Assembly (NCBI RefSeq): GCF_024139115.2
Contig: NC_085141.1
Span: 376,742,995-376,806,994 of the forward strand
DNA: 64,000 nucleotides
Origin: Armigeres subalbatus
Taxonomy: Eukaryota > Arthropoda > Insecta > Diptera > Culicidae
Direction of reading: 5' to 3'
Position 1 is the stretch's first letter. Each line of letters begins with the position of its first letter. Under the pieces are notes generated by a model that saw nothing but the letters and a program-made list of their open reading frames with translations, made no database searches and was not told where the DNA came from. Below are positions 1 through 11,529 of the stretch, piece after piece. The translations under genes were made by a program, and so were the position numbers.

Positions 1-465
1 CATGACGTGCACAAAGCACGTCTATTGAAAAGCACCGACGCTCGTTTGTGTTTCGTCAATTTCGTTGTATTTCCGAAATACGAGCATGGCATTATTCTCT
101 TAAAATAATAAATTCATTCAGAGCCGAATCCACGAACGAAAACTGTAGAAGGTGTTTAATTTGAAACATAACCTAAATTATGATTCAAGCTAATAATAAA
201 GATGTACGGTTATCTACAGGAGCCTGTAATCTATAAGTAGACCAGGAAATGGCTCTCAAGTAATATGAATTGCATATTTAGGTCAACAATTTCAAAAAAT
301 GCCCGCGAAGGACGCATTTCATGATACAGGATGTGATCAATGTATCAAAGAAAAGCCATTTTTATCTGTAATCGATTGACATCATCGTACAATTAAAATA
401 CATTAAATAGATATATAGATTAAATAGTTAAAATAGTCACATTTATACAAAGTAAAAACTGATGT
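1..465. other. AT-rich DNA, no feature recognised
   Basis: No coding, RNA or repeat signal that I can support. It is AT-rich with frequent stops in all frames. Confidence 0.5.
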
Positions 466-514
466 TGTGGTATCGTGGTTGTGTATGTGAGCATGAGCAT
501 GAGCATGAGCATGA
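466..514 (+). repeat. Dispersed 24-bp motif plus GAGCAT microsatellite
   Basis: Positions 466-489 are identical to 3640-3663 (both begin TGTGGTATCGTGG), so this is the edge of a dispersed repeat. It runs straight into about four GAGCAT hexamers (489-514). In the 3640 copy the motif is followed by different sequence. The parent family is not identified. Confidence 0.6.
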
Positions 515-1800
515 TTGACCGCCCACGGTTGCCACTCCGTTATTGCCAGGCCAGCTGTAATTACACAGAGAACCAACAGATGATGTTTGGGACTAACATC
601 ATCCTCAATGTGTAAAAACTGGTGACCCAATATAAAGCAATACCAGCGCCGGCCGTGTCCGAATGCAGATCAATTAAGGAATGGGTAGGAAAATGTTGAC
701 GTGATACTCGCTTTGAGGGAAGCCGACGAGTCATCTGCACTTCCACGAGAAATCACTGGGATGTTGGAAGATATGGGATAGGGCATGTAGCGGGGTTCGT
801 CTTGGTAAACGGCATGCTGTGTAAAACGTGTAGTTTGACTAGCGCGCACTAACTACTGACCGCACTAAGTAGAACAAAATTCCGTGATCTCGAGACCGTT
901 CTGTTTTAAACAAACACAAAAATCTGTGGCCTCGAGACCGTTCTACTTTTTAAGTGAACGCTATTTTAAAAACTATTTTACCTTCATGGTATCGCGACAA
1001 AGAAAAACTAATACAATGCAGGCCCGGTGGCTTTTGCATACTAAGAATCGCGCTTCAACGACCGAACCGACACACTCTCAAGAACTGTATCAACTTTCAT
1101 TTTTACCTGGATTGTCCCGCAATTAAGAGAAAATCTCGCACAATGTAAGCTTGGTAACTTTTGCGTACCGGGAAACGCGTAACTTGAACCGGACCACTTT
1201 AACACGATCTTTCAAGCACTATTTCAAGAGATAATAAAAATCTATTATATTTACGTATAATAGCTTCGAGATATATTGGTTTATTTCAATAATTCCGTGA
1301 AAACCCATACACAACTTATTTACACCAAGAAAAAAAAACTTTACATAACTTTACTTTACTTTACTCACACCACTTCTAGACAGAATATTCATACACACTT
1401 AACTCATTTTTAAAATATACTTTTTTTTTGTATAATCATACAACGACCACAAATCAGGAAATTAATCAACCTTTAATTGTCCATAAATGTAACTTATATT
1501 TTGAAACTTTTGACTGGTTAAATAACATGCACTAAAAATTAATAATTTGCACTAATGATTTTTGATTAACGGAAAAATTTAACAATTAGGAAAAATAGCG
1601 AAAAACACAAGATGGGTACTCAGAGTTATTTAGGGAGATGAAAGAGCATTGGGTTTATATTTGTAAACATCAGGAGGAATATATCAGTTATTTTTTACCT
1701 ACTATTTTTAGCGGTGAAAAGCAACATTCAAGCATTTTATTTGCACAAAATGCTACCCATACCAAATACTTTACAACAGAGTCACGATCAAATCAAGACA
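515..1800. other. Noncoding, no gene recognised
   Basis: The ORFs here are short, overlapping and without family resemblance. The only pattern is a 14-bp direct repeat, CTCGAGACCGTTCT, at 889-902 and 931-944. The stretch from about 1200 to 1620 is strongly AT-rich. Confidence 0.4.
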
Positions 1801-1808
1801 AAACCCAC

Positions 1809-2010
1809 AAAACGACTCATCCGCTTCTGCAAACAAAGACTCAAACGACGACCCGACGAATCCGACAGCTCCCCCACGCAAACCAACATCACCAACAGAT
1901 AGCGGAAACCTTCACCTACCTATTGGTGGTCCCGGTCTACGCGGGAGAGCCATCAGACCCGCCAAATCGTCGCTCGAATCCCCGTTCACAAAAGCAGACA
2001 AGTCGCCCTG
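1809..2010. repeat. Foldback MITE, copy 1 of a family also at 14263-14472
   Basis: The left side (CAAACAAAGACTCAAACGACG) is an imperfect inverted copy of the right side (CGTCGCTCGAATCCCCGTTC). The same arm sequence, flanked by the same ACTCATCCGC/GCAGACAAGT type of sequence, occurs in the hairpin near 14.3 kb. The overlapping ORF of 130 codons (1638-2030) is a by-product of the element. No TSD could be assigned. Confidence 0.55.
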
Positions 2011-3690
2011 AAAATCTCGTCCTGAAATGATGTGTTGAACTGTGTATCATTTTACATTTCGTTAGAATTTATTTACTTCCTATTGAATAATTATGGAAAC
2101 TACAATGAAGAATGGCGTGGTTGCCGCGATATGTTGTGTGCCAAATGCTAAGTACATTTTAGTGAATCCAGCCAGCTATCGACCACAACATGATGATATT
2201 TTGTAGCAAATCTTGAATATGAATAAAACATTGTAGATTGCTGTTTAAAGTCGGCCAGGATTTAAAGTATAGCGCTGATAGCCAGACAACGGATCCTGTT
2301 TGCTTTTTGGTCGCCTTAAATTACTGTTTAACGATTTTTTTTGTATATTTCTTCATTAAATATTTATGATTTTAGATGATTGTGATAATAAGATATAAAG
2401 TAGACATGAAGTGCGTTCACCTTTTAATGAGTATTTTATGTATGAACCCAGTGTAGAACATTGTACCGTACTAAGATGATTATCAACAACAGTAGAATCC
2501 TTCTGTATGTATTCTACTGTATACGACGTCAATGTGATTTTGGATGTTCAAATCTAGGATTGAGCTTTATCCGTTTAGTATTTGTAAAAGATTGAAATGT
2601 TAGTTTTAGCCCACTAAAAAAAGCGTTTGTTATCAGAAAAAGATTTGATTTTAGAGAAAATTAATTTTTAAACAAAATATAGAATCACTGGATGCGGGAT
2701 GAATGATTATATGTTGGATTTGAAATAGATATGTTGATTATCGTACCGGTTCAAATAAGCAATTATTCAATTATATAATGATTGCATTCTGATCAGATCA
2801 GACTGTTGGGAAATTTTAAATTGTATCGGCTAATAGGCTTTTCTGGTGGACGGGGCAACTGTAGCGTGTAGAAAACGCACAATTGCTGTAAAACTATATC
2901 TCTTCTATATGGTTCTAATGCGGAAAAGATTAAAGAAAAGAGCAATACATATACAATACAAGAAATGATATATACATAACTTGAAATAAGGTTAGCGTGT
3001 AAGTCATTAATTCAATCATAAATTATCCGACCAATCGAAAAAAAATGGTATATACTTGATCTAATATGAATTTAAAAACACTTACCGAAACATTAACTTA
3101 CCGAAGCAGTAACTCATAAATCCTTTTCATACCAAACCTCTATCCGTACCTTTTCGTCCAATGGCAATGGTTCCCAACTCACAGGTTCATTCATTCGGAC
3201 TCCAGTGCACCACGATGGCAGCCTTATTGGAGAAACGATTTTTTCACTCGTTTCCAACGGACAACCGACGATGCTGGGATGATGTTTTCAAGGCCAATAA
3301 AATAAAATGGCACGGATGGCATACCCGTTGCAAGATATTCGCTGCTAGATAATCCATAAGATGGTTCCGTTGGTTCTAGGTAGTATTTCCGCTGGACGGG
3401 TCCTGCCAAATCCCTCGAATTTCGTTCGTTCCAGAGACAGAGGTGGAACGAATTTGATCTTCTTCTTCTTATTCGGTGTAACAAATAAAAATGGTTTGAT
3501 TCTTGAAGTTTTGTACGTTTGATAAGGATCAACTGCTTCGAAAAAGGCTTGCAAAATTTTAAAATTTGGCGGATCAAGAATAAAAATTATCAGCAGCAGA
3601 AAAAAACGTCAAGCAGCAATCGTTGTCTACTGTGATCTCTGTGGTATCGTGGTTGTGTATGTGTGCAAAAAACTACAAATAGTGTCACTC
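2011..3690. other. Noncoding, no gene recognised
   Basis: AT-rich DNA with no supported gene. The antisense ORF at 3224-3577 (117 codons) has no recognisable family and overlaps other ORFs. The 24-bp motif shared with 466-489 lies at 3640-3663. Confidence 0.4.
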
Positions 3691-3699
3691 ATTTTTTTT

Positions 3700-3880
3700 G
3701 ACACTTTCCTATTAAAAAATTACCTGATCGGATTATGGGATCAGAAGTTATGACTAAAACACATTTTTTTGTCCATAAATCGCGTAAACATTTATTCGAC
3801 GCAGAATCCTGTACTATTGTTTCCTATTGAAAATTGGCCAGATCGGACTATAGGATCGAATGTTATTGCCAAAATACAAA
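3700..3880 (+). repeat. Doubled fragment of a MITE interior module
   Basis: Two imperfect copies of one module occur at about 3705-3765 and 3815-3870. Each has the order TTTCCTATT...GATCGGA(T/C)TAT(G/A)GGATC. The reverse complement of this module lies inside the MITE copy at 44726-45109 (about 44815-44890), including the neighbouring ATTCGACGCA motif. This is therefore a rearranged or related relic of that family. Confidence 0.5.
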
Positions 3881-4490
3881 TTTGCCAAAATACAAATTTA
3901 CATATGCAGTTTCTCAAACAAACGGTTCAAATGTTATCTTTTCACCCAGTGACGGGAAATGTCATTCCGATGAAATGGGACTAATTTGCCAATATCGTTT
4001 TTCACACATTATTTACAATATGTTTTTTTTATATAAACATGTACGGCTACATAACCTATAACTTTTTCTAATACGTCATTTCTCTAAATCTAAAATTGGC
4101 GGCGTGAGAGCCGAATTAGTGTCAAATGACATTAATGTCATGATATTCCGTGATTTTTTTTAAATTTCGCTCTCATGGCTAACACTTTGTATTTAGAACA
4201 ATGATCTGTTCGACCAAGTTCTAGGATCTTTTAAGCTTTAAATGTTAATAAAATATCCGAATTGTTAATAACTTCTGAAAAAAGTTATTAGCGAATTGGT
4301 AATTGCAATCCCACGAAACTTTTTTGACATTTCCCGTCAATGATTTCTACCACCAGCGTTAAATGGCGCTCAACCATCACTCCTACTGAAGTAACTAAAT
4401 TTTTGGTAGTGCATGGGTGCACTGTGCGGATGCTCAAAACAAGTCTCGGTTCAAATCCAGGTCAGATCTAAATACATTTTTTGTTAAAAC
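3881..4490. other. Noncoding, repeat-like, no gene
   Basis: No gene signal. Around 4095-4200 there is a GGCGTGAGAGCC...TCAAATGACA stretch that loosely resembles 58385-58450, suggesting an old dispersed repeat. Confidence 0.35.
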
Positions 4491-4788
4491 TTCTTCTTCT
4501 TCTTCTTCATTGGCATTACATCCCCACACATTGGACATTGCCGCCTCGCAAGCTAAGTGTTCATGTGGCAATTCCTCAGTTACTAACTGCGAGGTTTCTA
4601 AACCAATTTACTATTTCTGCATTTGTATATTATGAGGCTAAAACGGTGATACTTTTATGCCCAGGGAAATCGAGTCAATTTCCAAATCAAAAATTGCCTA
4701 GACCGGCACTTGGAATCGAACCTAGCCACCCTCAGCATGGTCTTGCTTTGTAACCGCGCATCTTACCGCATGGCTAAGGAGGGCTCAC
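4491..4788 (-). mobile_element. Full-length tRNA-derived SINE (Feilai-like)
   Basis: Read on the minus strand it begins with a tRNA-like head: a box A region near 4770-4788, then a box B of the GGTTCGATTCC type (here degenerate) near 4715. The conserved body follows (TGGGCATAAAAGTATCACCG), then the CTGCGAGGTTT-type segment, and a (GAA)n tail at 4491-4510. The order and sequence match the other copies in this window (9234-9390 plus 19248-19383, and 17610-17873). Assignment to the Aedes Feilai family rests on remembered family structure. No clear TSD was found. Confidence 0.85.
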
Positions 4789-4962
4789 ACATAACATATT
4801 GTGGAACAGGACACAATTTTTAAATAAATTTACTGCGTAGCTTAGCGATTATGGATCGACTGTGCGTTTTAATTATATTTATTGAGCCTTCTGAGCTTCT
4901 CAGTCTTATAATTTTTACAACAAGTTTATTATCTATCCGGCGTTTCGACACGGCGATTGTGT

Positions 4963-5828
4963 TAGACTGGCCCAGGATACAAAAAGTTGTCCGATTCTAC
5001 GGGGCACCCCCCAGGATTTTGCCTTTGGGTAAGAAAATCATTCTCTGGAATTTTCAGTCTGATCGGTTATTGCTTAAGCTGGCGCAATTGATTTGAAGTT
5101 AATATGGGGGTTTCAGCCGAAATATATGGGAAAATACACCTCTGTTACTATTTCATACAGGAAATTGGATGGAAAAGCCCGATTGAGTCCAGATTTGCAG
5201 GAAATGAAGTTAACATGCCAATGAACAATTCCACATAAAATTCTACTATGAATAAATAAAATTTAAATTAGTTTATAGCTGATTTATTTGGAGTTTGGTT
5301 CAGCACTTTTAAATTCATCAATTGCCTTGAAAACAAGCGCATGTGATCGGAGGCAGCTGTGATATGTGTTGTGGCGCGCGTGCAGTTACTTATGTTTCAT
5401 TGCGCGCGAAATCAAGCATCGCAGGCACCTTTGATCGCATGCGTATGTTTTCATGGCAATTAATGAATTTCAAAGTGCTCAACCCAACTCCAAATAAATC
5501 AGCCAAAACTGATTTAAAGTTTATTTAGTAATAGTAGAATTTTGAATCCAATTGTTCATGTGCATGTCAACTTCATTTCCTGCAAATCTGGGCTCAATCG
5601 TGCTCTTCCATTCAATTTCCTGTACGAAATAGTAACAGAGGTGTATTCTCCCATATATTTCGGCTGAAACCCTCATATTAACTTCAAATCAATTGCGCCA
5701 GCTTATGCAATAACCGATCAGGCTGAAATTTTCAGAGAATGATTTTCTTACCTAAAGGCAAAATCCTGGAGGGTGCCCCGTAGAATCCGACGACTTTTTT
5801 TTCTCCCCATACTAGGCTGGGCCACTCT
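4963..5828. mobile_element. Foldback MITE, hAT-like, TSD ATTGTGT
   Basis: The ends are inverted: TAGACTGGCCCAG on the left, and CTGGGCCACTCTA (reverse complement TAGAGTGGCCCAG) on the right. The arms pair over about 400 bp, with a non-pairing centre near 5340-5420 that is rich in GCGCGC. Identical ATTGTGT lies at 4956-4962 and 5829-5835. The TAG(A)(C/G)TGG ends and a 7-8-bp duplication suit hAT-type mobilisation. It has no coding capacity. Confidence 0.8.
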
Positions 5829-5835
5829 ATTGTGT

Positions 5836-7585
5836 ATTTTTCAAGCGGAAATTGTAAGACTGAGTAGCCGTTCAATAAATTTAGTTACTGCGTAATGAAT
5901 TACATCAATACACATGTAGATACTCTTGTCAAATCCAGAGCAAAATTATACAGGGTACTACGGTTCAGTCTTATACAATTCTTGTATATGCTTAGTTCTT
6001 ATACAATACCTGCATGTGAATAATGCAGAACTGTATTAAAATCTGACATCATCTGTTTAGGTGTTGTAATTGGTCATTTTCGTATTATGTATAAGTGAAT
6101 CCAATTATGAAAACTATCAATTTCCAATGACGAAACCAACGAAACCAAAATCAATTTTAAAGTTCCATTGATTTAAAGAAAATTGATATGATTGGCTTAG
6201 TTCGACCATAGATCGTAGTCTTATGATTCGAAATTCAACGTTTTTTTTAGGACGCCAATAGGTCATCTATATACTGCATTGTTTTATTCTAGGGAAAAAC
6301 AAATGGAAAAAAAAAATAATGATGGACAAAGTTGTTTGCTTTAAAAGTTCTATAAATATTGGACATTTTAGACATTTTAGAAAATACAAATACGAATACA
6401 AATTTGAATATTGAACTTGTGGACGTATTCCGTTATAAATTCCCAAAGCCTTTAAGAATATTTTCCAGCCAATGCCCCAATTGAGATTATTACATACCTT
6501 AAATCTTTTATAAAAACTAGCAACCCTGTAACCAGAGACCGGCGGAGTGAAAAACTGTCGAAATGGCAACGTATTAAAAAGCATAACATCGTGAAAATAA
6601 TACTGGCATCACTTGAACTTTTTGCTTGCTTTCTGTGGGTGCAAAAGGTAAACAAGTCGAATTCTGACGGTTCGATTGAAAACAAGATGGCGTCTTCGCC
6701 CATCTCTCATTCTAGTATTTCTAATAAAAACCAAGCCTAAACCAAAATTTCATGAGTTTTAGTGCACGAGAACTATTTTAAATCAATTTCGAAAAACCTA
6801 ACAATCTCGCGTATTGAACACCCCTAACTTGATTTTACTATGGGCAGAGCTGTCAACTTGTGAGCTAACTGCCGAGCAACCAAATTTCCAAAAACTTTTA
6901 AGATCAACATTAAATGTAGGATCTATAAGTGTGAAAAAAATGAATTAATGAAAAAAATAAAATAAAAAACAATCAACGTAGGTATTTCCGAAATTTAAAA
7001 AAAAATTGTTTTGCTAGATTTAATTTGACGATACAAAACAATCAGAAGGTCGTTTTTAAATCATGAATCGTTTTTAAGTCATACGATGTGGAATTTAATC
7101 CCCGTTTGGTCTTGATCACCTTCTGGCTTTCTGTGGGATACTATTTTTATTTTTTTATTTTGATAGTTTGAAAAATTTAAATGGGTTGTTTTCAACGAAA
7201 TTTGAGAAATAGTGTTAGGTGTTTAATCATTTCGAATTCAAATATTGTTTATTACATTATTAACTTTTATTTGTCATCATCAATCAACAAAATCTCGTAA
7301 TACTATGGGCTAAGAAGTTGTTAGTTACTTAGTTACTTATTATTATACAATTACTTATTGGATTTTTACACTACATTTGATGGGGAGTTTCGCAATTGGT
7401 ATACACGAATGTGAAAAATTGGACCAATTCACACACCAGTGATATTTTAGACCATTATTTTTTTAGCTTTCATTGAGAAAAGCAATATAACCACTAGGTG
7501 GATTACCCAGAGTTTTTGAAACTATACCTACACCATTTGCTTAATTATGTAGCGGAAGGACGGTCAGTATGCGCCCCGTCCAAAA
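5836..7585. other. Noncoding, no gene recognised
   Basis: AT-rich DNA. The antisense ORFs at 6267-6703 overlap one another and show no motif. The sequence just after the MITE (TAAGACTGAGTAGCC...CAATAAATTTAGTTACTGCG, in pieces) partly mirrors 4825-4915. The MITE therefore appears to sit inside an older palindrome. Confidence 0.4.
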
Positions 7586-8190
7586 AATTCCCTGGAATAG
7601 GCCTTTGGGTCTACAGGCGGAACCAAAGATTACTTGGATTGTTTCAAATATGGTACATGCCCTTTGTGATGCATAGAATGGAATGTGTTCACAGTATGGG
7701 TTCTTGGCTGTCCAAGAAATTTATGGGATAAGGCCTTTCGATCTACATGTGTAACTATAGATCAAATAAATTGTTCCAAAACTGGCACATGCCCCTTATG
7801 ATGCAGAGAATATAACGCGTTCCAAGCATAGGTCGTCCAAGAAATTCCTGGAATAAGCCCTTAGATTACGTGCGTATCTATAGATCAAATAAATTGTTCC
7901 AAAACTGGCACATGCCTTTAAGATACATAGAATAGAACGCGTTCCCAGCATAGGTTTTTGGTCGTCCAAGAAATCCCTTGAATAAGGCCTTAAATCTAAA
8001 TGCGTAACCAAAGGTTGCTTGGATTGTTTCAAATATGGAGCATGCTCTTTGTGATGCATAGAATATAATGTGTCCAAAGTATGAATTCTTGCTTGTCCAA
8101 AAAAATCCCTGGAATAAGGCGTTTAGATCTACATAAGTAACCATAGAACAATTGGATTATTTCAAATATGATACATGCCCTGTGCCTATG
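7586..8190 (+). repeat. Tandem array of ~130-bp units, five forward copies
   Basis: The units restart at about 7593, 7725, 7849, 7978 and 8111, each marked by GGAATAAGGC followed by ATCTACAT and GTAACCATAG. Each also contains TTTCAAATATGGTACATGCCC or a close variant. Spacing is 124-133 bp. The ORFs on both strands here are repeat shadows. Confidence 0.8.
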
Positions 8191-8299
8191 CACCACAAAG
8201 TGCAATTTTCTTATGTTTTGTAGTGGATCTTAAGGCCTTGCTCTAGGTATGTTTTGGATAACCGACAACCTATGTCTTAGATACATCATATTCTATAAC

Positions 8300-8650
8300 T
8301 AAAAATGGGCATGTACCACATTAAAAATCGATCGATTTATCTTCGGTTACTCATGCAGATCTGTGTGCCAATCTCAAGGGTTTGCGCGGATGATCAAGAA
8401 CCTCTGCCGCTGACTTATTCTATTCTACACATCCAAAAGGGCATGTACCACATTTAAAACAGTACGAGAAATCTTAAAGTGACGCGTGTAGATCTTAATG
8501 CCTAACTCCCGGTTTTTTTTTTTTGAATGACCCAGAATCTCTGACGATGGCTCATTCCATTCTAACCATCCAAAAGAACATGTGCCATAATTTAAACAGT
8601 CTGACTGAACTTTAGTTACGCTTGTAGATCTTTAGCCCTTACTCCAGGGA
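8300..8650 (-). repeat. Inverted half of the ~130-bp array, three copies
   Basis: The same unit as at 7586-8190 but reverse-complemented. GGGCATGTACCACAT recurs at about 8308, 8440 and (degenerate) 8578. Each is followed by a GTTAC...GTAGATCT block. The whole array is thus 5 forward plus 3 reverse units around a switch point near 8200-8300. Confidence 0.75.
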
Positions 8651-9175
8651 TTTCTCTATTCTCTATTCTGAGTAGTCTCCATACTATTTACTACTCTCCC
8701 TTCGTCTCTCTTCTCGTTTTTTTTTCTCTATTCTGCAATTTCACTCCTTGTACCTTGCACCTCTCACGTCTCGTTTCTCACTACTCACATCCCATTTATC
8801 AATCCTCATATTCCTATTAATACTTTTTTACTGCTCATTTCTCACACAAAGTATCTCGCTTATTACTTCTCACCTTCTACTACTTGCTTCTCGCTTTTCA
8901 CTGATCACATCTTATTTCGCACTTCTTACTGCTTGCCTATCGCTTCTCGCTTCTCAATTCTCATTCTTTTTTCTCGCTTCTCTCATCTCACTCCTCAGTT
9001 CTCATATCCCAAATCTTAGCATACAATTCACGATTGATTATAAAACTATTGAGGGCATTTTGGTGAAATTCTCAATTCCTACTTCTCACTTGTTGTTTCT
9101 CACTTCTCACTTCTCATCACTCATAACTTCTCACTTTTATTTTCTCACTTTTCAATTCTTACTTTTTTACTTACT
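8650..9175 (+). repeat. Pyrimidine-rich simple repeat, CACTTCTCACTTCTCGC type
   Basis: A long C/T-rich tract of variable CACTTCTC and CGCTTCTC units. The 154-codon ORF 8748-9212, rich in Leu/Ser/Phe, is the translation of this tract and not a gene. The same simple sequence recurs at 45970-46400 and 50165-50230. Confidence 0.8.
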
Positions 9176-9220
9176 TAAATTATTATTGGCACACGCCCTT
9201 CTCAAACTATGACATCCATA

Positions 9221-9233
9221 GTAAAGCACATCA
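9221..9233. other. Left 13-bp TSD of the split SINE
   Basis: GTAAAGCACATCA here is identical to 19384-19396, immediately outside the two halves of the SINE. This shows that the SINE inserted once and was later split. Confidence 0.9.
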
Positions 9234-9390
9234 GGGCCCTCCTTAGCCGTGCGGTAAGATGCGCGGCTACAAAGCAAGACCATGCTGAGGGTGGCTGGGT
9301 TCGATTCCCGGTGCCGGTCTAGACAATTTTCGGATTGGAAATTGTCTCGACTTCCTTGGGCATAAAAGTATCATCGTGTTAGCCTCATGA
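9234..9390 (+). mobile_element. 5' half of split Feilai-like SINE
   Basis: tRNA-like head with box A near 9245-9262 (TAGCCGTGCGGTAAG) and a perfect box B GGTTCGATTCC near 9297. The body (TGGGCATAAAAGTATCATCG, TTAGCCTCATGA) then stops abruptly at 9390. The rest of the SINE resumes at 19248. The break carries ATGA on both sides (9387-9390 and 19244-19247), the small target duplication of the LINE that split it. Confidence 0.9.
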
Positions 9391-10894
9391 ACCGAGGAGA
9401 ACATCAAGGACGATCCAAGTACTTTTTGGTCATTTGTAAGAAGCCGGAATCAGATGAATGGAATTCCTCAGCGTGTCTGCTACAATGGAGTTACAGCTGA
9501 AACGTCACTCGATTCAGCAAATTTGTTCTCGTCTTTCTTTCGGAGCGTGTTAAGTGAAAACCGATCATCTTCGTCTGAAGCGTACTTGGACAGTTTGCCG
9601 CGTTATGACCTCAACGTTTCGCTATTCAGTTTTTCAACAAATGATGTGCTGAGAAAGCTTCAACAGATGGACAACTCTAAAAGCATCGGACCTGATCGAC
9701 TTTCACCGTTTTTTATTCTAAACTGCGCTGCCTCGCTGAGCGGTCCCATTTCCATGCTCTACAATCTTTCAATGTCGGAAGGTACGTTCCCGTGCATTTG
9801 GAAAAGCGCTGCTATCACCCCTCTGCACAAATCTGGTAGCATTCACAATGTGGAAAACTATCGGAGTATATCGATCCTGAATTGCTTTTCAAAAGTTTTC
9901 GAGAGCTTGGTCTACGACGCGCTTTACCCGAAGATACATCATATCATTTCTGAACATCAACATGGCTTTGTGAAAAAAAGATCTACCACGACCAATCTCA
10001 TGTCATTCGTTTCTTCCTTGGTCAATACCCTCGAGAATCGGCAGCAAGTCGACGCCATCTATATTGACTTCACCAAAGCTTTTGATCGAGTGCCGCATTT
10101 ATTGGCTGCTGATAAATTGGACAGAATGGGCCTACCCACCTGGCTGACTCGTTGGATATATTCCTACCTAATTGAGCGTAAAGCGTACGTGCGCATTAAC
10201 GGAACCTGCTCGGATTCCTTCGCTATCTCTTCCGGCGTTCCACAAGGAAGTCACCTAGGTCCACTCATATTTGTGCTTTTTGTAAATGATCTTTGCACCA
10301 CAATTAAATCCCCGAAAGCGATGTTCGCTGATGACTTGAAATTCTTTCGAGTTGTCGTCGACGCATTGGTAAACTGGTGCACGCTAAATGGAATGGAAAT
10401 CAACGTTAAAAAATGCAATGTGATATCGTTCAGTAGATCGAGAAGTCCGTCTGTCTTCGATTATAATATGTCTGCCGCCAGTATCACAAGAGTCAGCACC
10501 GTCAAGGATCTTGGCGTCCAGCTAGATTCTAGGCTCAACTTCAATTTGCACATAACTACAACAACCGCCAAGGCGTATGCAATGCTTGGATTTATAAAAC
10601 GAAACGCTCAGGAGTTTGAAGATATATACTGCTTGAAATCTCTCTACTGTGCCCTGGTCCGCAGTACACTGGAATACGCTGTCCTCGTGTGGGCTCCATA
10701 TCATGTGGTGCAGAGTAATCGGATCGAGTGAATTCAACGAAATTTCATTCGATTTGCGCTTCGTCGACTCCCGTGGAATGACCCCGTCCGCCTTCCACAA
10801 TATGAGCATCGCTGTGGATTAATTCATCTGTCATCTCTGGCTAGCAGGAGAATCCTTCTTCAACGGTTGTTCGTGTTCGATATCCTGTCTCATA
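9391..10894 (+). pseudogene. Jockey-clade LINE reverse transcriptase, 5' part, broken
   Basis: A 5'-truncated ORF2 that begins inside the segment before the reverse transcriptase, in frame from 9391 (so the ATG at 9454 is not a true start). Reverse transcriptase (RT) motifs occur in order: KSIGPDRLSP, ENYRSISILN, YIDFTKAFD (about 10060), SGVPQGS (about 10235) and the catalytic FADD at 10324-10335. The part 5' of this, including any endonuclease and ORF1, is absent. Defects: a TGA at 10729-10731, after which the same frame reads on with family-like sequence (IQRNFIRFALRRLPW); an apparent in-frame deletion straight after FADDLKFFR, because the usual spacer before the NWC..NGM segment is very short; and interruption at 10894 by an 8-kb insertion. 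The C-terminal end resumes at 18976. Clade is inferred from motif spacing and the (AAAT)n tail. Confidence 0.9.
10887..10894. other. Left 8-bp TSD (GTCTCATA) of the TAAG composite
   Basis: Identical to 18968-18975. Removing everything between one copy and the other restores the LINE reading frame. Confidence 0.9.
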
Positions 10895-11408
10895 TAAGGG
10901 TATGCGATAACACACTTTTTCCTATCGAAACGAAACGAAACGAAATTTAAAATATCTATGTTGATTCGGATTGAAACGAAACGAGATATAGATTTCTTTC
11001 GAGACTTCGAAATGATACGAAATCGAGGTCCATTTAATTCGAAATTTTTCGAAACGAAACGAAATTTTGATTTTTTTTCCGCGGAATTTTTATTGAATTG
11101 GTTTTACATTATGTACGCAATTCTGATTTCACTTTTTCGAAGTCGAATAACTGTTTTGCAACCAAAAGAGTTATAATAACTGAAGAGGCAATCTGTGATA
11201 AATCTCCACATTCTCGCCGCATATACCATTGGCGATAAGGCAATACCCCAGCATTTGTGCCGCTTTCATAGGAATTCATCGTGGAGCGTGTGCTCCTGAA
11301 TCTGATCAATTTTATATCAGTTTTATATAAAGTATATAAAAATAAAGAAATTGTGGGATTTTTCATATACGGATTCAAATTTCGTTTAAAGCCTTAGTTC
11401 ACTTAAGA
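10895..11408 (+). mobile_element. Left end 'B' of TAAG element with GAAACG subterminal repeats
   Basis: Begins TAAGGGTATGCG and continues with several ACGAAACGAAACG stretches and a CCGCGGAA motif. About 500 bp are present again, reverse-complemented, at 18119-18601. The terminus, the 8-bp TSD and clustered short subterminal repeats suggest a non-autonomous hAT-like DNA transposon end. No transposase ORF is present. Confidence 0.75.
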
Positions 11409-11529
11409 ATTATGTAATTATGCTGAAGCATACTTCATATTATCTTGTCAGCGTGGTTTTACAGTATTGACTCAGTCAAAATTTGAAAACGAATGCTTAG
11501 ATTTATTTTTTATTTAGTGGGATACTTAA

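Noticed and set aside
8748..9212. 154-codon Leu/Ser-rich ORF with apparent transmembrane segments
   Set aside because: It is a translation of a CACTTCTC simple repeat.
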